DNA of 64,000 bases from Lathyrus oleraceus (taxonomy: Eukaryota; Streptophyta; Magnoliopsida; Fabales; Fabaceae). Under the pieces are notes generated by a model. That model ran no database searches. It had not been told where the DNA came from and worked only from the letters and a program-made list of their open reading frames with translations. Within the stretch, counting starts at the first letter, position 1, and each line of letters starts with the position of its first letter. The position numbers and the translations under genes are program-made. The stretch spans positions 223,267,039-223,331,038 of the forward strand of contig NC_066581.1 in the NCBI RefSeq assembly GCF_024323335.1. The letters run 5' to 3'. Shown here piece after piece: positions 48,653-59,643 of this stretch.

Positions 48653-48669
48653 GCTGCCCCTATTCAGTC
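48653..48669 (-). other. Polypurine tract of element D
   Basis: The sense strand reads ACTGAATAGGGGCAGC directly before TGTAACACC of the 3' LTR. Confidence 0.85.
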
Positions 48670-51132
48670 ATCAGCTAACCCGAGCAGGATGAAAGCGAAC
48701 AGCTTATCAGACTAATAGGGTGAGCTGTGATTGAATACCAAAGACAGACCAAAAATTTGCGCTCCGAGAACACCACAAAAATGATGAAATACACCGCGAT
48801 GTTTATTTCTCTTCCGATCCTCTGGCTGAATCTGAATCAGTCTTCTGAATTAATCTGGAGTTTCGATCCTCTGGCTGAATCTATACTCAATTTAGTCCTC
48901 TGGTTGGATGTTAATTTTGATCCTCAGGCTGGATACGGTTTCAATCTTCTGGCTAGATCTTCTTCGATCTTCTGGCTAGATCTTCTTCGATCTTCTGGCT
49001 AGATCTCCTTTATTTTGATTCTCTGTCCGAATCTATTTTCTTTGATTCTCTGGCAGAATCTACTTCGATCTTCTGGCTAGATCTGAATTGTTTCGATTCT
49101 CTGGATGAATCTATTTCCGGTCTTCGGGCTAGACCAGACTTCGATCTTCTGGCTAGATCTTCTTCGATCTTCTTGCTAGATCTCCTTTGTTTCGATTCTC
49201 TGACTGAATATATTTTCTTTGATTCTCTGGCTGAATCTACTTCGATCTTCTGGCTAGATCTGAATTGTTTCGATTCTCTGGCTGAATCTATTTCCGGTCT
49301 TCGGGCTAGACCTGACTTCGATCTTCTGGCTAGATCTTCTTCGATCTTCTGGCTAGATCTCCTTTGTTTCGATTCTCTGGATGAATCCATTTTCTTTGAT
49401 TCTCTGGCTGAATCTACTTCGATCTTTTGGCTAGATCTGAATTGTTTTGATTCTCTAGCTGAATCTATTTCCGGTCTTCGGGCTAGACCTGACTTCGATC
49501 TTCTGGCTAGATCTGGATTGATTTGAGGATAAATTACCATCATCAGGATCTCGCATCTGAGGCATGCGCTGGTTGACCCTCTTTTGAAATCTGCGCCCAA
49601 TCTTCATGTTAGATATGCAGCTTTGAGAATATCCCACTCTTGGGCTTCGTACATATCCTTCAGGCTAGAACATGTTATAACGACTCTTCGATTAGACTTT
49701 GTTTTTTAAATGCGATCCGTGGGCTGGATCCTCTTGTAGGTTGATTTTTTCTTGAGCTGTCAATCTATTCCTCTAGCCGGCTTGCTGGGGAAATAACGCT
49801 CGTAGTCGATTCTCTGGCTGAATCTTCAAAACGAACCTTAGGCTGACTCTTGGGGAAAACGATTCTCAGGCTGAATCTTCAAAAATGACCCTCAGGCTGG
49901 ATCACTCACACTTGATCCTCTGATTGGATCTCATGACTTTGGTTGTAAAGTAATTCTTCAGTCTGCTTTAAAGAACCTGTTTATCAGCTTATGTGTATGT
50001 TTGATATGCATGCAAATGCAAATGCAAATGTTATGCATGGTGCAAAAGAAAAAAAGAAATCTGCTTGGGGAAGCAACTCTGGTAGGGAGCGGATCGCTGT
50101 ATCAATCCTTGAATGCTCTGTGGGGAACGATCCGTCTACCGGGACTGGGGAGCCACCGAAAACAAATCGGCCTTTTGAAAAGTTGACCTTGCTGGGGGAG
50201 TATCAACTATGGGAACCTTGTTTGGCGAGGCTCTGTGAGGGGAGTTTGTGAGGAAAGCACTTCCTGGGGAAATGTCGTATGAATCGACCTTTGCTGGGGA
50301 TATGAACTTGCTAATCATCCTCAAGCTGGGGATTAGAACAAATCTGTTAGAAATAATCTGCTGAGATGAACATTGGGAACACCACCCTCTTGTTTGTTGG
50401 GTATGCGACTACTCCGCTGTTGCTGGGAAGATATAGTCTGGCACTGTCGACTCTACTGGGGATATACAGTCTGGATACTGTCAACTCTACTAGGGATATA
50501 CAGTCTAGATACTGTCAACTCTACTAGGGAACCTGCTCTGCAGAGGAGAGGCTTTGTCAACCGCTTGGGGGTGAGGATTCATGACTTGGCATCCGGTTCC
50601 TATGACCTATAACCAAAAAATACATGTATGCCCCGGGGAATTACTCGGTTTGAATTCACCGTCCAGGATTAAGCACATTCAAAGCAATTTTGATTGTTTT
50701 CCTACGCAAGTCATCTGCAAAAGCCACCATTATATTCAGATGCAATATGTTTCCTCAAGAATTCAGACATCTTTTGCAAACAAACTGATAAATGAAAAGT
50801 AAAGAGGCTTTTTAACTGAATTATTCGACCTTTGTTGGTTGAAAAATTTGTGCCAGGAATAGGCGAGTATATCAGGAAGCTGATCCCTGGAAAGAGGCGA
50901 TCGCTATAAATTGAACAAGAGAAACTATCCTAATGACAATGTGGAAACAGGGTCCCACTGAGTTTTGACTCTGCTGTGACTCGTATGACCTCAAGACGCT
51001 CTGCTCATCTTGCTTTCTGAAGTGGATGATTAGTCGATCTTTTACCTTCCAAGATTGCCGGATTGAATGAAACGGTGATATAACACGGATGAACTCAGAT
51101 TGCATCCATTCGCTTATTCCCTAACTTTTGCG
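48670..51132 (-). repeat. 3' UTR of element D with higher-order repeat
   Basis: From 48800 to 49520 a roughly 24-bp motif (TTCGATCTTCTGGCTAGATC) is organised into a 177-bp higher-order unit: identical landmarks (CTGAATTG) fall at 49083, 49260 and 49437. Because 177 is divisible by three, a repetitive minus-strand frame stays open (49010-49600), but I do not consider it a gene. From 49780 to 50560 there are many PBS-complementary motifs (plus strand TGCTGGGGA) and three CTGGATACTGTCAACTCTAC units. Confidence 0.8.
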
Positions 51133-51322
51133 TGGACCGCCCTTTTGTGTTTTCAATCCACCGGGATACCCCTTTTTGCCTGAGCCGCCCTTTCGGGTTT
51201 TCGACTCACCGGGTATACATTTTTATTTTTATATCCCTAATTTTTGCCTGAACCTCTTCATTCTATTTTTTGGTTCGTCGGGATGCCTTTTTTTGCCTGG
51301 ACTATTCTTTTTACTTGTCCAG
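51133..51322 (-). other. Tandem hairpin array after pol (element D)
   Basis: In sense order the stems are CTGGAC/GTCCAG (51317-51322 with 51297-51302), GAACC/GGTTC (51272-51276 with 51250-51254), TGAG/CTCA (51205-51208 with 51181-51184) and TGGATT/GGTCCA with two wobble pairs (51155-51160 with 51133-51138). The third encloses CCC-GAAA-GGG. It begins 11 bases after the pol stop. Confidence 0.77.
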
Positions 51323-51332
51323 CGGGTCAACT

Positions 51333-51672
51333 TTATGCGAAGTATTTTTTAACTGCGTCTGAGTTGACAGGGGATGGGAAGTGTTCGCCATCCATGGTTG
51401 TTAGCATCAAAGCTCCGCCAGAGAAAACTCTTTTAACCATGTATGGGCTCTCATAGTTCGGTGTCCATTTGCCTCTGTGATCTGTGTTGGGAGGAAGAAT
51501 TCTTTTGAGTACCAATTCACCGACTTGATACTCCCGAGGGGGCACTTTCTGATCAAATGCTCTCTTCATCCGTCTCTGATATAGTTGGCCATGGCATATA
51601 GCTGCTAGTCTCTTTTCCTCAACTAGGCTTAGCTAATTGTATCGAGAACGGACCCATTTTGCTTTGTCCGGC
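51333..51672 (-). pseudogene. Integrase C-terminal remnant of element D
   Basis: The frame begins at DKAKWVRSRYN, continues with a stop, then LSLVEEKRLAAICHGQLYQRR and ends VNSDAVKKYFA. The zinc and DDE regions are absent. It joins directly to aRNase H sequence ending at an NNEA motif around 51672. Confidence 0.88.
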
Positions 51673-52507
51673 TTCATTGTTGGTGTAGGGAAAAGTTATT
51701 CTGGCACAAAATGGCATATGAACCCCCTCCGTGTGATCAACACTGCACCAACTCCGCGACCATTGACGTTGACCGCCCCATCAAACATCATAATCCATTT
51801 GGATTCAGGGTCAGGCCCCTCCTCCGGGTGTGGTTCCTCGCAATCTTTCGATTTGAGAAACATGATGTCCTCATCAGGAAAGTCGAACCTCATAGGTTGG
51901 TAATCATCAATCGGTTGCTCGGCAAGGTAGTCTGACAAGACACTTCCTTTGATGGCTTTTTGTGAAGTGTATTGGATGTCATACTCTGTCAGCATCATTT
52001 GCCACCTAGCAACCCTTCCGGTAAACGCTGGCTTTTCAAAAATATACTTGACTTGATCCATCTTTGATATCAATAGAGTCGTGTGAGTCAACATATACTG
52101 TCTTAGTCGGCGAGCAGCCCATGCCAAAGTGCAGCAAGTTTTCTCGAGCAGTGAGTATCTTTGTTCACAGTCGGTAAACGTTTTGCTAAGGTAGTATATT
52201 GCATGCTCTTTTCGACCTGACTCGTCATGCTGACCGAGCACACAACCCATTGACCTTTCTAACACAGTTAAGTACATGATCAACAGTCTTCCCTCTACTG
52301 GAGGCATTAGAATCGGGGCTCCTGCAAATACTTTTTTATTCTTTCAAAGGCTTTCTGACAATCATCATTCCAACTGACCTCTTGCTCTTTTCTCAGCATT
52401 TTGAACAATGGCTCGCATGTGGCTGTAAGATTAGATATGAACCTTGAAATGTAGTTCAATCTACCAAGGAGGCCACGAACCTCTCTTTCTATTTTAGGTG
52501 CAGGCAT
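51673..52507 (-). pseudogene. RNase H and partial aRNase H of element D
   Basis: The region starts with the RT connection end (MPAPKIEREVRGLLGRLNY, 52507) and has a frameshift at about 52310 in YLQEP. The RNase H domain follows (MYLTVLERSMG, again without the usual aspartate), then the start of aRNase H (MMFDGAVNVNGRGVGAVL). A second frameshift after GAVLIT leads to an early stop at 51696-51698; the original frame can be followed to NNEA at the deletion. Confidence 0.88.
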
Positions 52508-52790
52508 TTCTTGAAACCTGGCATATCTTGATAGGACTGATCATTCGTTCTTTCACCTCGGCCTGTAGACTGGCCCCGATCTTGATTTCTTTCTTGTCGT
52601 CTTCGGTACCAATGTTGATGGTCTCAACCACCTCCTGATAAGGTGTAATAGCTCGGTCCTCCTGTTTCAACAACCTGACTAACTCTTCAGGCAATTCATA
52701 ATCTACCTCAACCCCTTCTTCGGCTTGATAGATAGGACTGTCGAAGTCATACTTGGCCATAGCAGTGTCGTTAGCAGTGAGATCCGGGTG
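52508..52790 (-). pseudogene. RT N-terminal remnant of element D
   Basis: The linker region (KYDFDSPIYQAEE, LPEELVRLLKQEDRAI, IKIGASLQAEVKERMIS) is followed by two deletions. A short piece matching SYQDMPG remains in another frame and is joined to IQEMPA near the end of RT. The whole RT catalytic core, including YVDD, is missing. Confidence 0.88.
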
Positions 52791-53041
52791 ATCATGATGG
52801 AGGATTTTTTTTGGAAAGAAAACTAAAAAGAAACATGAAAAAGAAACATTGCCGTTTTTGTAAATGTAAAAATAATTGAAAGAAAGAGAACACAAAATTG
52901 TTTGCAAAAGCTGTCCTTTATTGATGATGAAAATAATTGCAAAATGTAACTAAATGGATGGCCCTACAGATGAGTCATTACACCTGGTCAAAGTGTAAGA
53001 CTTTATTATGCATGTAATAAAAGGAAAGCAATAAAAATTAC
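52791..53041 (-). other. Pro-RT intron region of element D
   Basis: The donor GA|GTAATTTTT at 53041 matches B and C. At the acceptor position the sense strand reads ATCCTCCATCATGATC, without an AG. The nearest upstream AG (after TTTCTTTTT) would put RT out of frame. The acceptor therefore seems lost. Confidence 0.6.
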
Positions 53042-56000
53042 TCCTTCAGTAGATTAAACAGGACGACTTTTTCAGACGACCAATTGTTGAGCTTTTCTCC
53101 TAGGACACACGGGCGAATCCAGCTATCTAAGTCAGAGTCGCTGTCAACCTTGTCTTCATCTGCAGCATTGACGGTGTGGGGAGAAACCAAACCCCCGCTG
53201 GAGAAAGTACCGGCTTCATTCTTCTGAGACCCCGGAGTATACCCCAATCCAAACTTGTCTTCTTTGATGATTGGCTCCACAAATTTGCCCCAGCCTTGGG
53301 CATTACCAATTTTAACCACTTCAACAGCTTGCTTGTATGAAGAGATAGAAGTCCCGACCTTCTCAGACTCAGGTGAAAAGACAGCTTCGCGCACGACCTC
53401 ACTGATGTTTATAGTTTCGAAGCCCTGACACAGCATCTCATGCATCTCGCCATCCATCTCCACATACTTAAACGTAGATAGATGGCTAACAAAAATATCC
53501 TCTTCACCACAGACAGTGACGATCTGACCTTCTAGTCCATATTTGAGCTTCTGGTGGAGAGTAGAAGTAATAGCACCGGCAGCGTGAATCCAGGGCCGAC
53601 CTAGCAAACAGCTATAGGTAGGCTGGATATCCATCACATAAAAGGTACTCTTGAATACCTGCGGTCCAATCTTAACTGGCAACTCAACTTCGCCACAAAC
53701 AGCTCGCTTAGAGCCATCAAAAGCCCTTACAACCAAATTACTCGGCCTCAGGGTGGCGTTATCGCAATCCAACTTCATCAAGGCTTTCTTTGGAAGAACA
53801 TTCAGAGAAGAGCCTGTATCAACCAAGACATGGGAAAGCACCGTCCCTTTGCATTCCATTGTGATATGCAAGGCTTTGTTGTGATTCCTGCCCTCAGACG
53901 TTAGGTCATAATCGGTGAAACCTAGCGCATGGATAGCGTTTACATTTGAAACTACCAACTCCAGTTGGTTAACAGTTATCTCTGGTGGAACATAGGCCAT
54001 ATTCAGTACTTTCAACAAGGCTGCTCTGTGCGCCTCAGAGCACATCAATAATGAGAGAATGGAGATCTTTGAGGGTGTCTGATTTAGCTGGTCGACTACC
54101 TTGTAGTCACTTTTCTTGATAATCCTCATAAACTCATCCACTTCCTTCTCGAATGCAGTCTTAGGATGAGCTTCCTCGGTAGTAACCTCTTCGGTGGATA
54201 CCTGTTTTCCTTTAGCCTTGGCAGCTGCCTCAGCTTCAGCATTCGTGCGCAATGTTGATGGTGCAAATAGGCGTTCACTGCGAGTGAAGCCACCAATCCC
54301 TCCAACATTGTCTACAGCGGAGCTACCAATGTCAATGTCTTCTTCGTTAACTTTCTGCCCCTGGCAGTAGATATCAGCCCCATAGTTCCACGGGATAGCA
54401 CTGTCTTTCTCATACGGAACAGGTCCTGGTACCGTGATGGTGACCGGACTAACCAAAGTCGGTTGAGGGTTGTCAGAGTAAATTGGTGCTGGACTTTCTG
54501 GGAAATATATTATTGTCGGAGCGAGTCTCTCGGGAACATATATTTCTTCAGGAGTGAAATAAAACGTTACTGTCGACACATCATTCTTCACTGGACGAGT
54601 CTGATCGAACTGAAGACAACCTTCATCTATCAGTTGCTGAATACCCTTTCTCAAACTGTCACATCCGTTCTCGGCAGCTTGATAATTTCCGCACTCTTCC
54701 CCACAACCCGTGAAAATTTGTCCTTTCAAAAGTCGGTCTTTGACTACCGATAGCGAAGTCTTCACTTTAGCCACATCAGAAACCAAATTCAAAGTTTCCC
54801 CACTATCAACATCATTAATCCTCTGCCCGCCGTGAGCTGGCATCGGGTTTTGGATAACATTAGGCACCGGAGAAAAATTGATGGCCTGGGCATCTCTCAA
54901 ATCTTGTACCTTTAGCTGGAGAGCCTTGCAATTATCTGTAGTATGGCCAGGTGCGTTGGAGTGAAAAGCACATCTGGCATTGCCATCATAACCTCTAGGC
55001 AGATTGTTGGGATCGACCGGTGGGGCCAAAGTTCTCAACGTAACCAGATTCATGTTAATCAGCTTGGGAAGTAATACAGAATAAGGCCTTGGGATTGGCT
55101 CAATGACCCGGTCCGCCTGCCTTGGGCGTTGTTGATAGTGTCTCTGCTGACCCGGATTACCTCCTTGTTGTTGATTGTTATAACTGGGTTGCTGTTGCGG
55201 ATGATACTGCGGTTGAGGAACAGGTGTTGGAATAGTAATTGCAGCCACTTGATCTTGATAATAATTAGGGCGTCCTCTTCCCCTGCCTCTGCCGGCATAT
55301 ACAACGCTCGTCTCACCTTCTCTTCTTTGCTGACCGTTACCAGCAAACGGTTTCTTGGGAACTAATGAGTTGGAAGTACTGTTTTCTTGAATTTGGCCCA
55401 TCTTCAACAGACTCTCGATCCTTTCTCCAGCCATCACTATCTCTGCAAAGCTGATTGACGGGCAAGCAGCCAATCTCTCGATATAATTGCCTTGAAGAGT
55501 GTTCATGAACATGTCTGCCATCTCCCTTTCAGACATAGGGGGTTGGACGGACGCATCAATTTGTCTCCAACGCTGAGCATATTCTCTAAAGGTTTCCTTG
55601 GTAGTCTGAGACATTCCTTGCAACAAGGTCCGATTTGGAGCCATGTCCAAGTTGTATTGATATTGCTTGATAAAAGCCTCTGCCAAGTCTTTCCAGCTCT
55701 TCATGGTAGTACAAGACAAATGAGAATACCATTCACGAGAAGCTCTAGTTAGACTGTCTTCAAAATAGTACATCCACAGCTTTTCATCTTCAGTGTGAGC
55801 TCCCAACCTTCCCAGATAAGATTGGAGATGAGTGCGTGGGCAAGAAGTACCGTTGTATTTCTCAAAAGTAGGGGGTTTGAACTTGTGAGGGATCCTTACT
55901 CCCTGAACCAGACCAAGATTGGTGACATCAAAACCTAAGGAATTTTGAGACTCCAAAGATTTGAGCTTCTCAGCAAGCTCATCCATACGGCGAGTGGTCT

Positions 56001-56382
56001 CGAGGGCCTCGTCGTGCAAAGAAAATTGATCTTACTGACAATCTTCAGTAACGGGGCGCCCGTTAATCCGAATCCCTTAATTCACGTTGTATCTTCCACC
56101 AATACCATTCCCAACATTTCCTGTGTTGCCAACATTACCCGGGTTTCCATCAGCATTCGCGTTACCCACGTTTCCAGTGTTCACAGGGTTATCAGCGTTC
56201 CCAGGGTTCCCATGGTTACTAGGTTTCCCTTCAGCATTTGGTATCTCCACCTCTGGATCGGGTCTCGGTTGCTCAACCAATTCCCTCAGCTTTTCTTGGC
56301 CTTCTTCCATACCAGTCATCAATGTCATGAACTGATCCATCCTTTCATGCATATCAGCCAGTTCTTTCTGTATCTGGTCCAT
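53042..56382 (-). pseudogene. gag-pro of element D, 993 codons open
   Basis: The natural gag start is probably the Met of MDQIQKELADM (56382). Two in-frame stops lie in the N-terminal part (56077-56079 and 56032-56034), after which 993 codons are open to the intron donor. Capsid-like sequence fills the first 250 residues of the open part (WMYYFEDSLTRASREWY). An RG-rich and Gln-rich stretch follows, with a zinc-knuckle variant at residues 350-364 (CAFHSNAPGHTTDNC) and the aspartic protease with VDTGSSLNVLP (734-738) and CLLGRPW. Protease and most of gag look functional in sequence, while pol is destroyed. Confidence 0.9.
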
Positions 56383-57482
56383 TGCTAGTCGTGGACGGTT
56401 TTCCTTTGTCGGGTACCTGTGAACTCGCTTGGGACCAATAACTTCCTGAAACAGGGAACAAACATTAGACACTGCGGTGACACCTGCAAAACAAACAAGG
56501 GTTAGTATGCATGGTATGCGATGCACTGCTTATTCAATTTTAAGCCCCCCCTATAAAGGGAATACACTGCAAATGAATAAGCATGATATGTTGGATGCAA
56601 ATATGCAGATGATGTTATGCAATGCAATGACATGTCAATCAGAATTGCTGGATCCGCTTGAACATCTGTCAGGTTGCACTTCCTGGAGAGAAATTAAGAG
56701 GATCAAGCAAAGCACACCAAATAAAGGTCATGGGATGGATCATGTTATCCTTAATATCAACCATCCATTTTGGTGGATTATGGTTTACACCTTATCAGCA
56801 CCCAAGTTTCATTGATATTAAGGATACCTGAACGGATCAACCATGAATCAAGGGTTTGTTGCAAGTCACGAGCATGGAGTTTAGGTTAAGAATCACCCAA
56901 AGGGAGTGTACTAAGGTTTAAACCTGCCAAACATGTTCTACAAAAAGGTTCCCATAGTCATAATCCCATCTTTCGGATATTATCGGAGGAACTACTACTC
57001 GTATTCCAAAAATATTCTCAAGAGAGACTCTTATGAATGTAGTATCGCGTAACAATCGTATCAAATCTTACACTTGAATGAATTTTGCACTATGTCCTAC
57101 GAATAGGCCAAGATGGGTTTGGTAAACTAAGGTCCTTGGCTTCTAAGGTCTATATTGGAAAAAGTAATGTCTAACCACAACTTACTTGTGTGACATTATT
57201 GATCTCAACATGACCTCCACCAAGTGAATGGGCTTGCAAGTCAACTTGCTAAGGAATAACTCCACACAAGTCGACAAGACTATGCCATTCTCCTATCCTA
57301 AGTGCACTCGAGTTCGGGTATAGAACTCATCTCACAAACAGAACCAGCAGATACAGCAGTCATATGTACACAATGCAATAAAGCAGGTAAATGCTGAAAG
57401 ATAAATAACTGTACAAAAGAATAAACGCCCAATAAAAAAACAACCTACAAAAGCTAGGAGGGACTCGCTTAGGGAAACCGGG
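56383..57482 (-). other. Leader of element D with 3' splice site and inverted repeat
   Basis: The leader is about 1.1 kb and has no ORF1. A perfect TACTAAC (sense strand, 56501-56507) is followed by CCTTGTTTGTTTTGCAG, AG at 56484-56485. A perfect 15-bp inverted repeat (TATCCTTAATATCAA at 56746-56760 and its complement at 56812-56826) could fold into a stem with a 51-base loop. The CCCTAAGCGAGTC block lies next to the PBS. No other coding sequence is seen. Confidence 0.6.
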
Positions 57483-57500
57483 TCCCCAACAGAGTCGCCA
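57483..57500 (-). other. Primer binding site of element D
   Basis: The sense strand reads TGGCGACTCTGTTGGGGA, one base different from the PBS of B and C, two bases after the LTR end. Confidence 0.88.
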
Positions 57501-57502
57501 GC

Positions 57503-59219
57503 TGTCGCAACCTGAAAAATGGAATGCGAAAAAAAACAACCGGCGAAGAAAGACAGGAGAGTCGCCACCGTGCGTTATTTATCCCAAAGGAGGGAAAGGA
57601 AACGCTCGAAGTAAACCTGGAAAAAGGAAAGGACAAGACAGGGTCTCGCAACCAAATATTGGGTTCAGGAGTCGATTATGCGAAGGGAAGGTATTAGCAC
57701 CCCTACGCATCCGTAGTACTCTACGGGATCCACTTTTGTAGTTCTTGTCTAAAGAGTGTGGGTTTATCTAATGTGTTATTTACTAAAAAAAGGAGGTCAA
57801 AAGAAAATGACTCGCACGGATGTCGCATCCACTGCATACGTATCTCATCTGAATATGAGAATCAGAGTCTTCGTAGCTCGGCTACCTAGGGGTTAAGGGT
57901 AATTGTGCTCGCTAAGACATCGCGTCTTATGCCTACGTATCTCATCTGGAATGAGAATCAGAGCAAGCCGTAGTTCGGCTAACTACGGGGTTACGGATTG
58001 TGTTTTGGACGAACGACGTTACTACGCAATCTACCGGATGCTCGACCTTTGGAGACTTACTCGCCTGTAGTAGAAGAAGTTAACGTGTTCTTAGGAGAAG
58101 AAAAATCAATGAGTTGGTAGGGTTAGGGATGCTCATGCAAAAAGGAAGTCCTTGACGAAGGAACCTGCATAAAGTAAACACACAAAACATTGCCTCCTAT
58201 CGAGGTCTTCCAGCTAAGAAAGCAGTAAAAAGCAGGAAAAAATAAAGGAATAAGGAAACCAGAGATCCTTCCAAGCTAACACCATCAAAGAAAGTGAGTC
58301 AGTATAGGTAATCAGAATAAGCCTCCCCCGGTGGTATCCCACAAATAAAGTGGAAAACCACGCAAACCTTCTCTGCAAGAGTCATACGAGCCCTCACAAA
58401 ACAAAACTCAACAAACAGGTTAGAGAAACAAGATAGGGTAACAAAGAGTTGCCCCCAAATCAAAATGTAACCACATGAATCATGCCATTAAAATTCACAA
58501 AAAGCTCACAAAAAGCAACCAAGGGTAGGAGGCTTAAACCTCTTGTCAAACACATGCATCAAAAGGGTATCAAATTCACCCATAATACCTCATACATTCA
58601 GAAAATTCAAATTGAAAGCATAGAGATGATGGATATAGGGAAAACCTGATTGGAGAGATCGGTTGAAATCAAATGGCACGGCTGGATTTGCAAACCAATG
58701 TTAGGGTTTGCTTGAGCTGAAAGTGTGTGAGTCAGAATGAACCTTTCAGAGTTGCGTGGAGGTTGCTGCAGATTAGTTCTCACTCTCTCTGTCTAGGTTT
58801 CTCTCCAGGTTTTGTCCAGGGTTTTGTTTCAATGAAAACTCTAATATTTATAGCCTAATATTGGTAGCTTAGTGGGTTTTTGAGAGAGGTCCAAGTCTGA
58901 GATTTTTTTTTTAATTTATTTATTTATTTGTTTTTTTTTCAAAACATGTGGGCTTTGCGTAGCGAGCACGACAGCTCATGAACAAACCTTTGCTCCTTCA
59001 AGATTAACGTTTTGACAGACGAATAGACCCCTGTTGGAAGTAACTCAAGTCTCTCCCTTGTGTTGACTGATCATCTAAATAGAACCCACAAAGTGTCCTG
59101 GATGATGTTCAAGCTTCTTGGAGATAATCCCGATTGACATGATGAAATGCAATGTATCTAATGTTAAATGACCTAAAAATGAATGCGTGAATAAGGAGGG
59201 CAAATTTTGGGGTGTTACA
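57503..59219 (-). mobile_element. 5' LTR of element D
   Basis: This LTR of 1717 bp is without the CACTA insertion. It holds a TATA box (58845-58852, minus) and the LTR hairpins GGAT-GTCGC-ATCC (57818-57830), GTAGC-TCG-GCTAC (57873-57885), TAAGAC-ATCGC-GTCTTA (57913-57929), CTCAT-CTGGA-ATGAG (57941-57955) and CGTAGTT-CGGCT-AACTACG (57969-57987), written on the plus strand. Confidence 0.93.
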
Positions 59220-59643
59220 CATAGGATGCAATGTCCTAGCGAGCACGTCTCCCTTTCCCCGAACTACGTTGACTCTGATGTTTGTTTCTGACAAACTACG
59301 TAGGTCCAGGATGCGACATCCTGCCGAGTCCACTTCCTCCGTTTTTTCTTTTACTTACCTGTTTATTGTTCCAGTTTGTGCAGTTTCTTTGAGTAGTTTA
59401 TTAGCAACCCTTATCCTATTCTTTGAGCAATCTTTTGAGCGTGGATCCCGTCGAGTACGGCGGACGTGAGGGGTGCTAATACCTTCCCCTTGCGTAACCG
59501 ACTCCCGTACCTTGTAATCTCTGGTCGTAAGACTGTTCCTTTCCCTTTCTTAGGTTAGTCCTGCGCTCCCTTTCCGTCATAGGATGAATAGCATCGGTGG
59601 CGGCTCTGCATTTTTCCCGCCGGTAGTTTTTCGCGTTGCGACA
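59220..59643 (+). mobile_element. 3' LTR of element C, right part
   Basis: This continues the C LTR after element D, starting with the second CATAG. It matches 29741-30164. It includes hairpins AGGAT-GCAAT-GTCCT (59223-59237) and AGGAT-GCGAC-ATCCT (59308-59322). It ends GTTGCGACA; the next bases ATGAG (59644-59648) would be the target duplication of C. Confidence 0.92.

Larger units (their letters stand above)
44042..59219 (-). mobile_element. Ogre-type retrotransposon with short LTRs (element D), non-autonomous
   Basis: This element is 15,178 bp in minus orientation, including the CACTA insertion. LTRs are about 1.7 kb each without that insertion. Flanks CATAG at 44037-44041 and 59220-59224 are a perfect 5-bp target duplication, and the uninterrupted 5' LTR of C shows a single CATAG at 29741-29745. 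Sense order is LTR, PBS, leader, intact gag-pro, intron region, RT remnants, RNase H, partial aRNase H, integrase tail, hairpins, 3' UTR, PPT, LTR. It has no ORF1. Confidence 0.95.

Noticed and set aside
49010..49600. 196-codon repetitive protein
   Set aside because: Product of a 177-bp tandem repeat in a retrotransposon 3' UTR.
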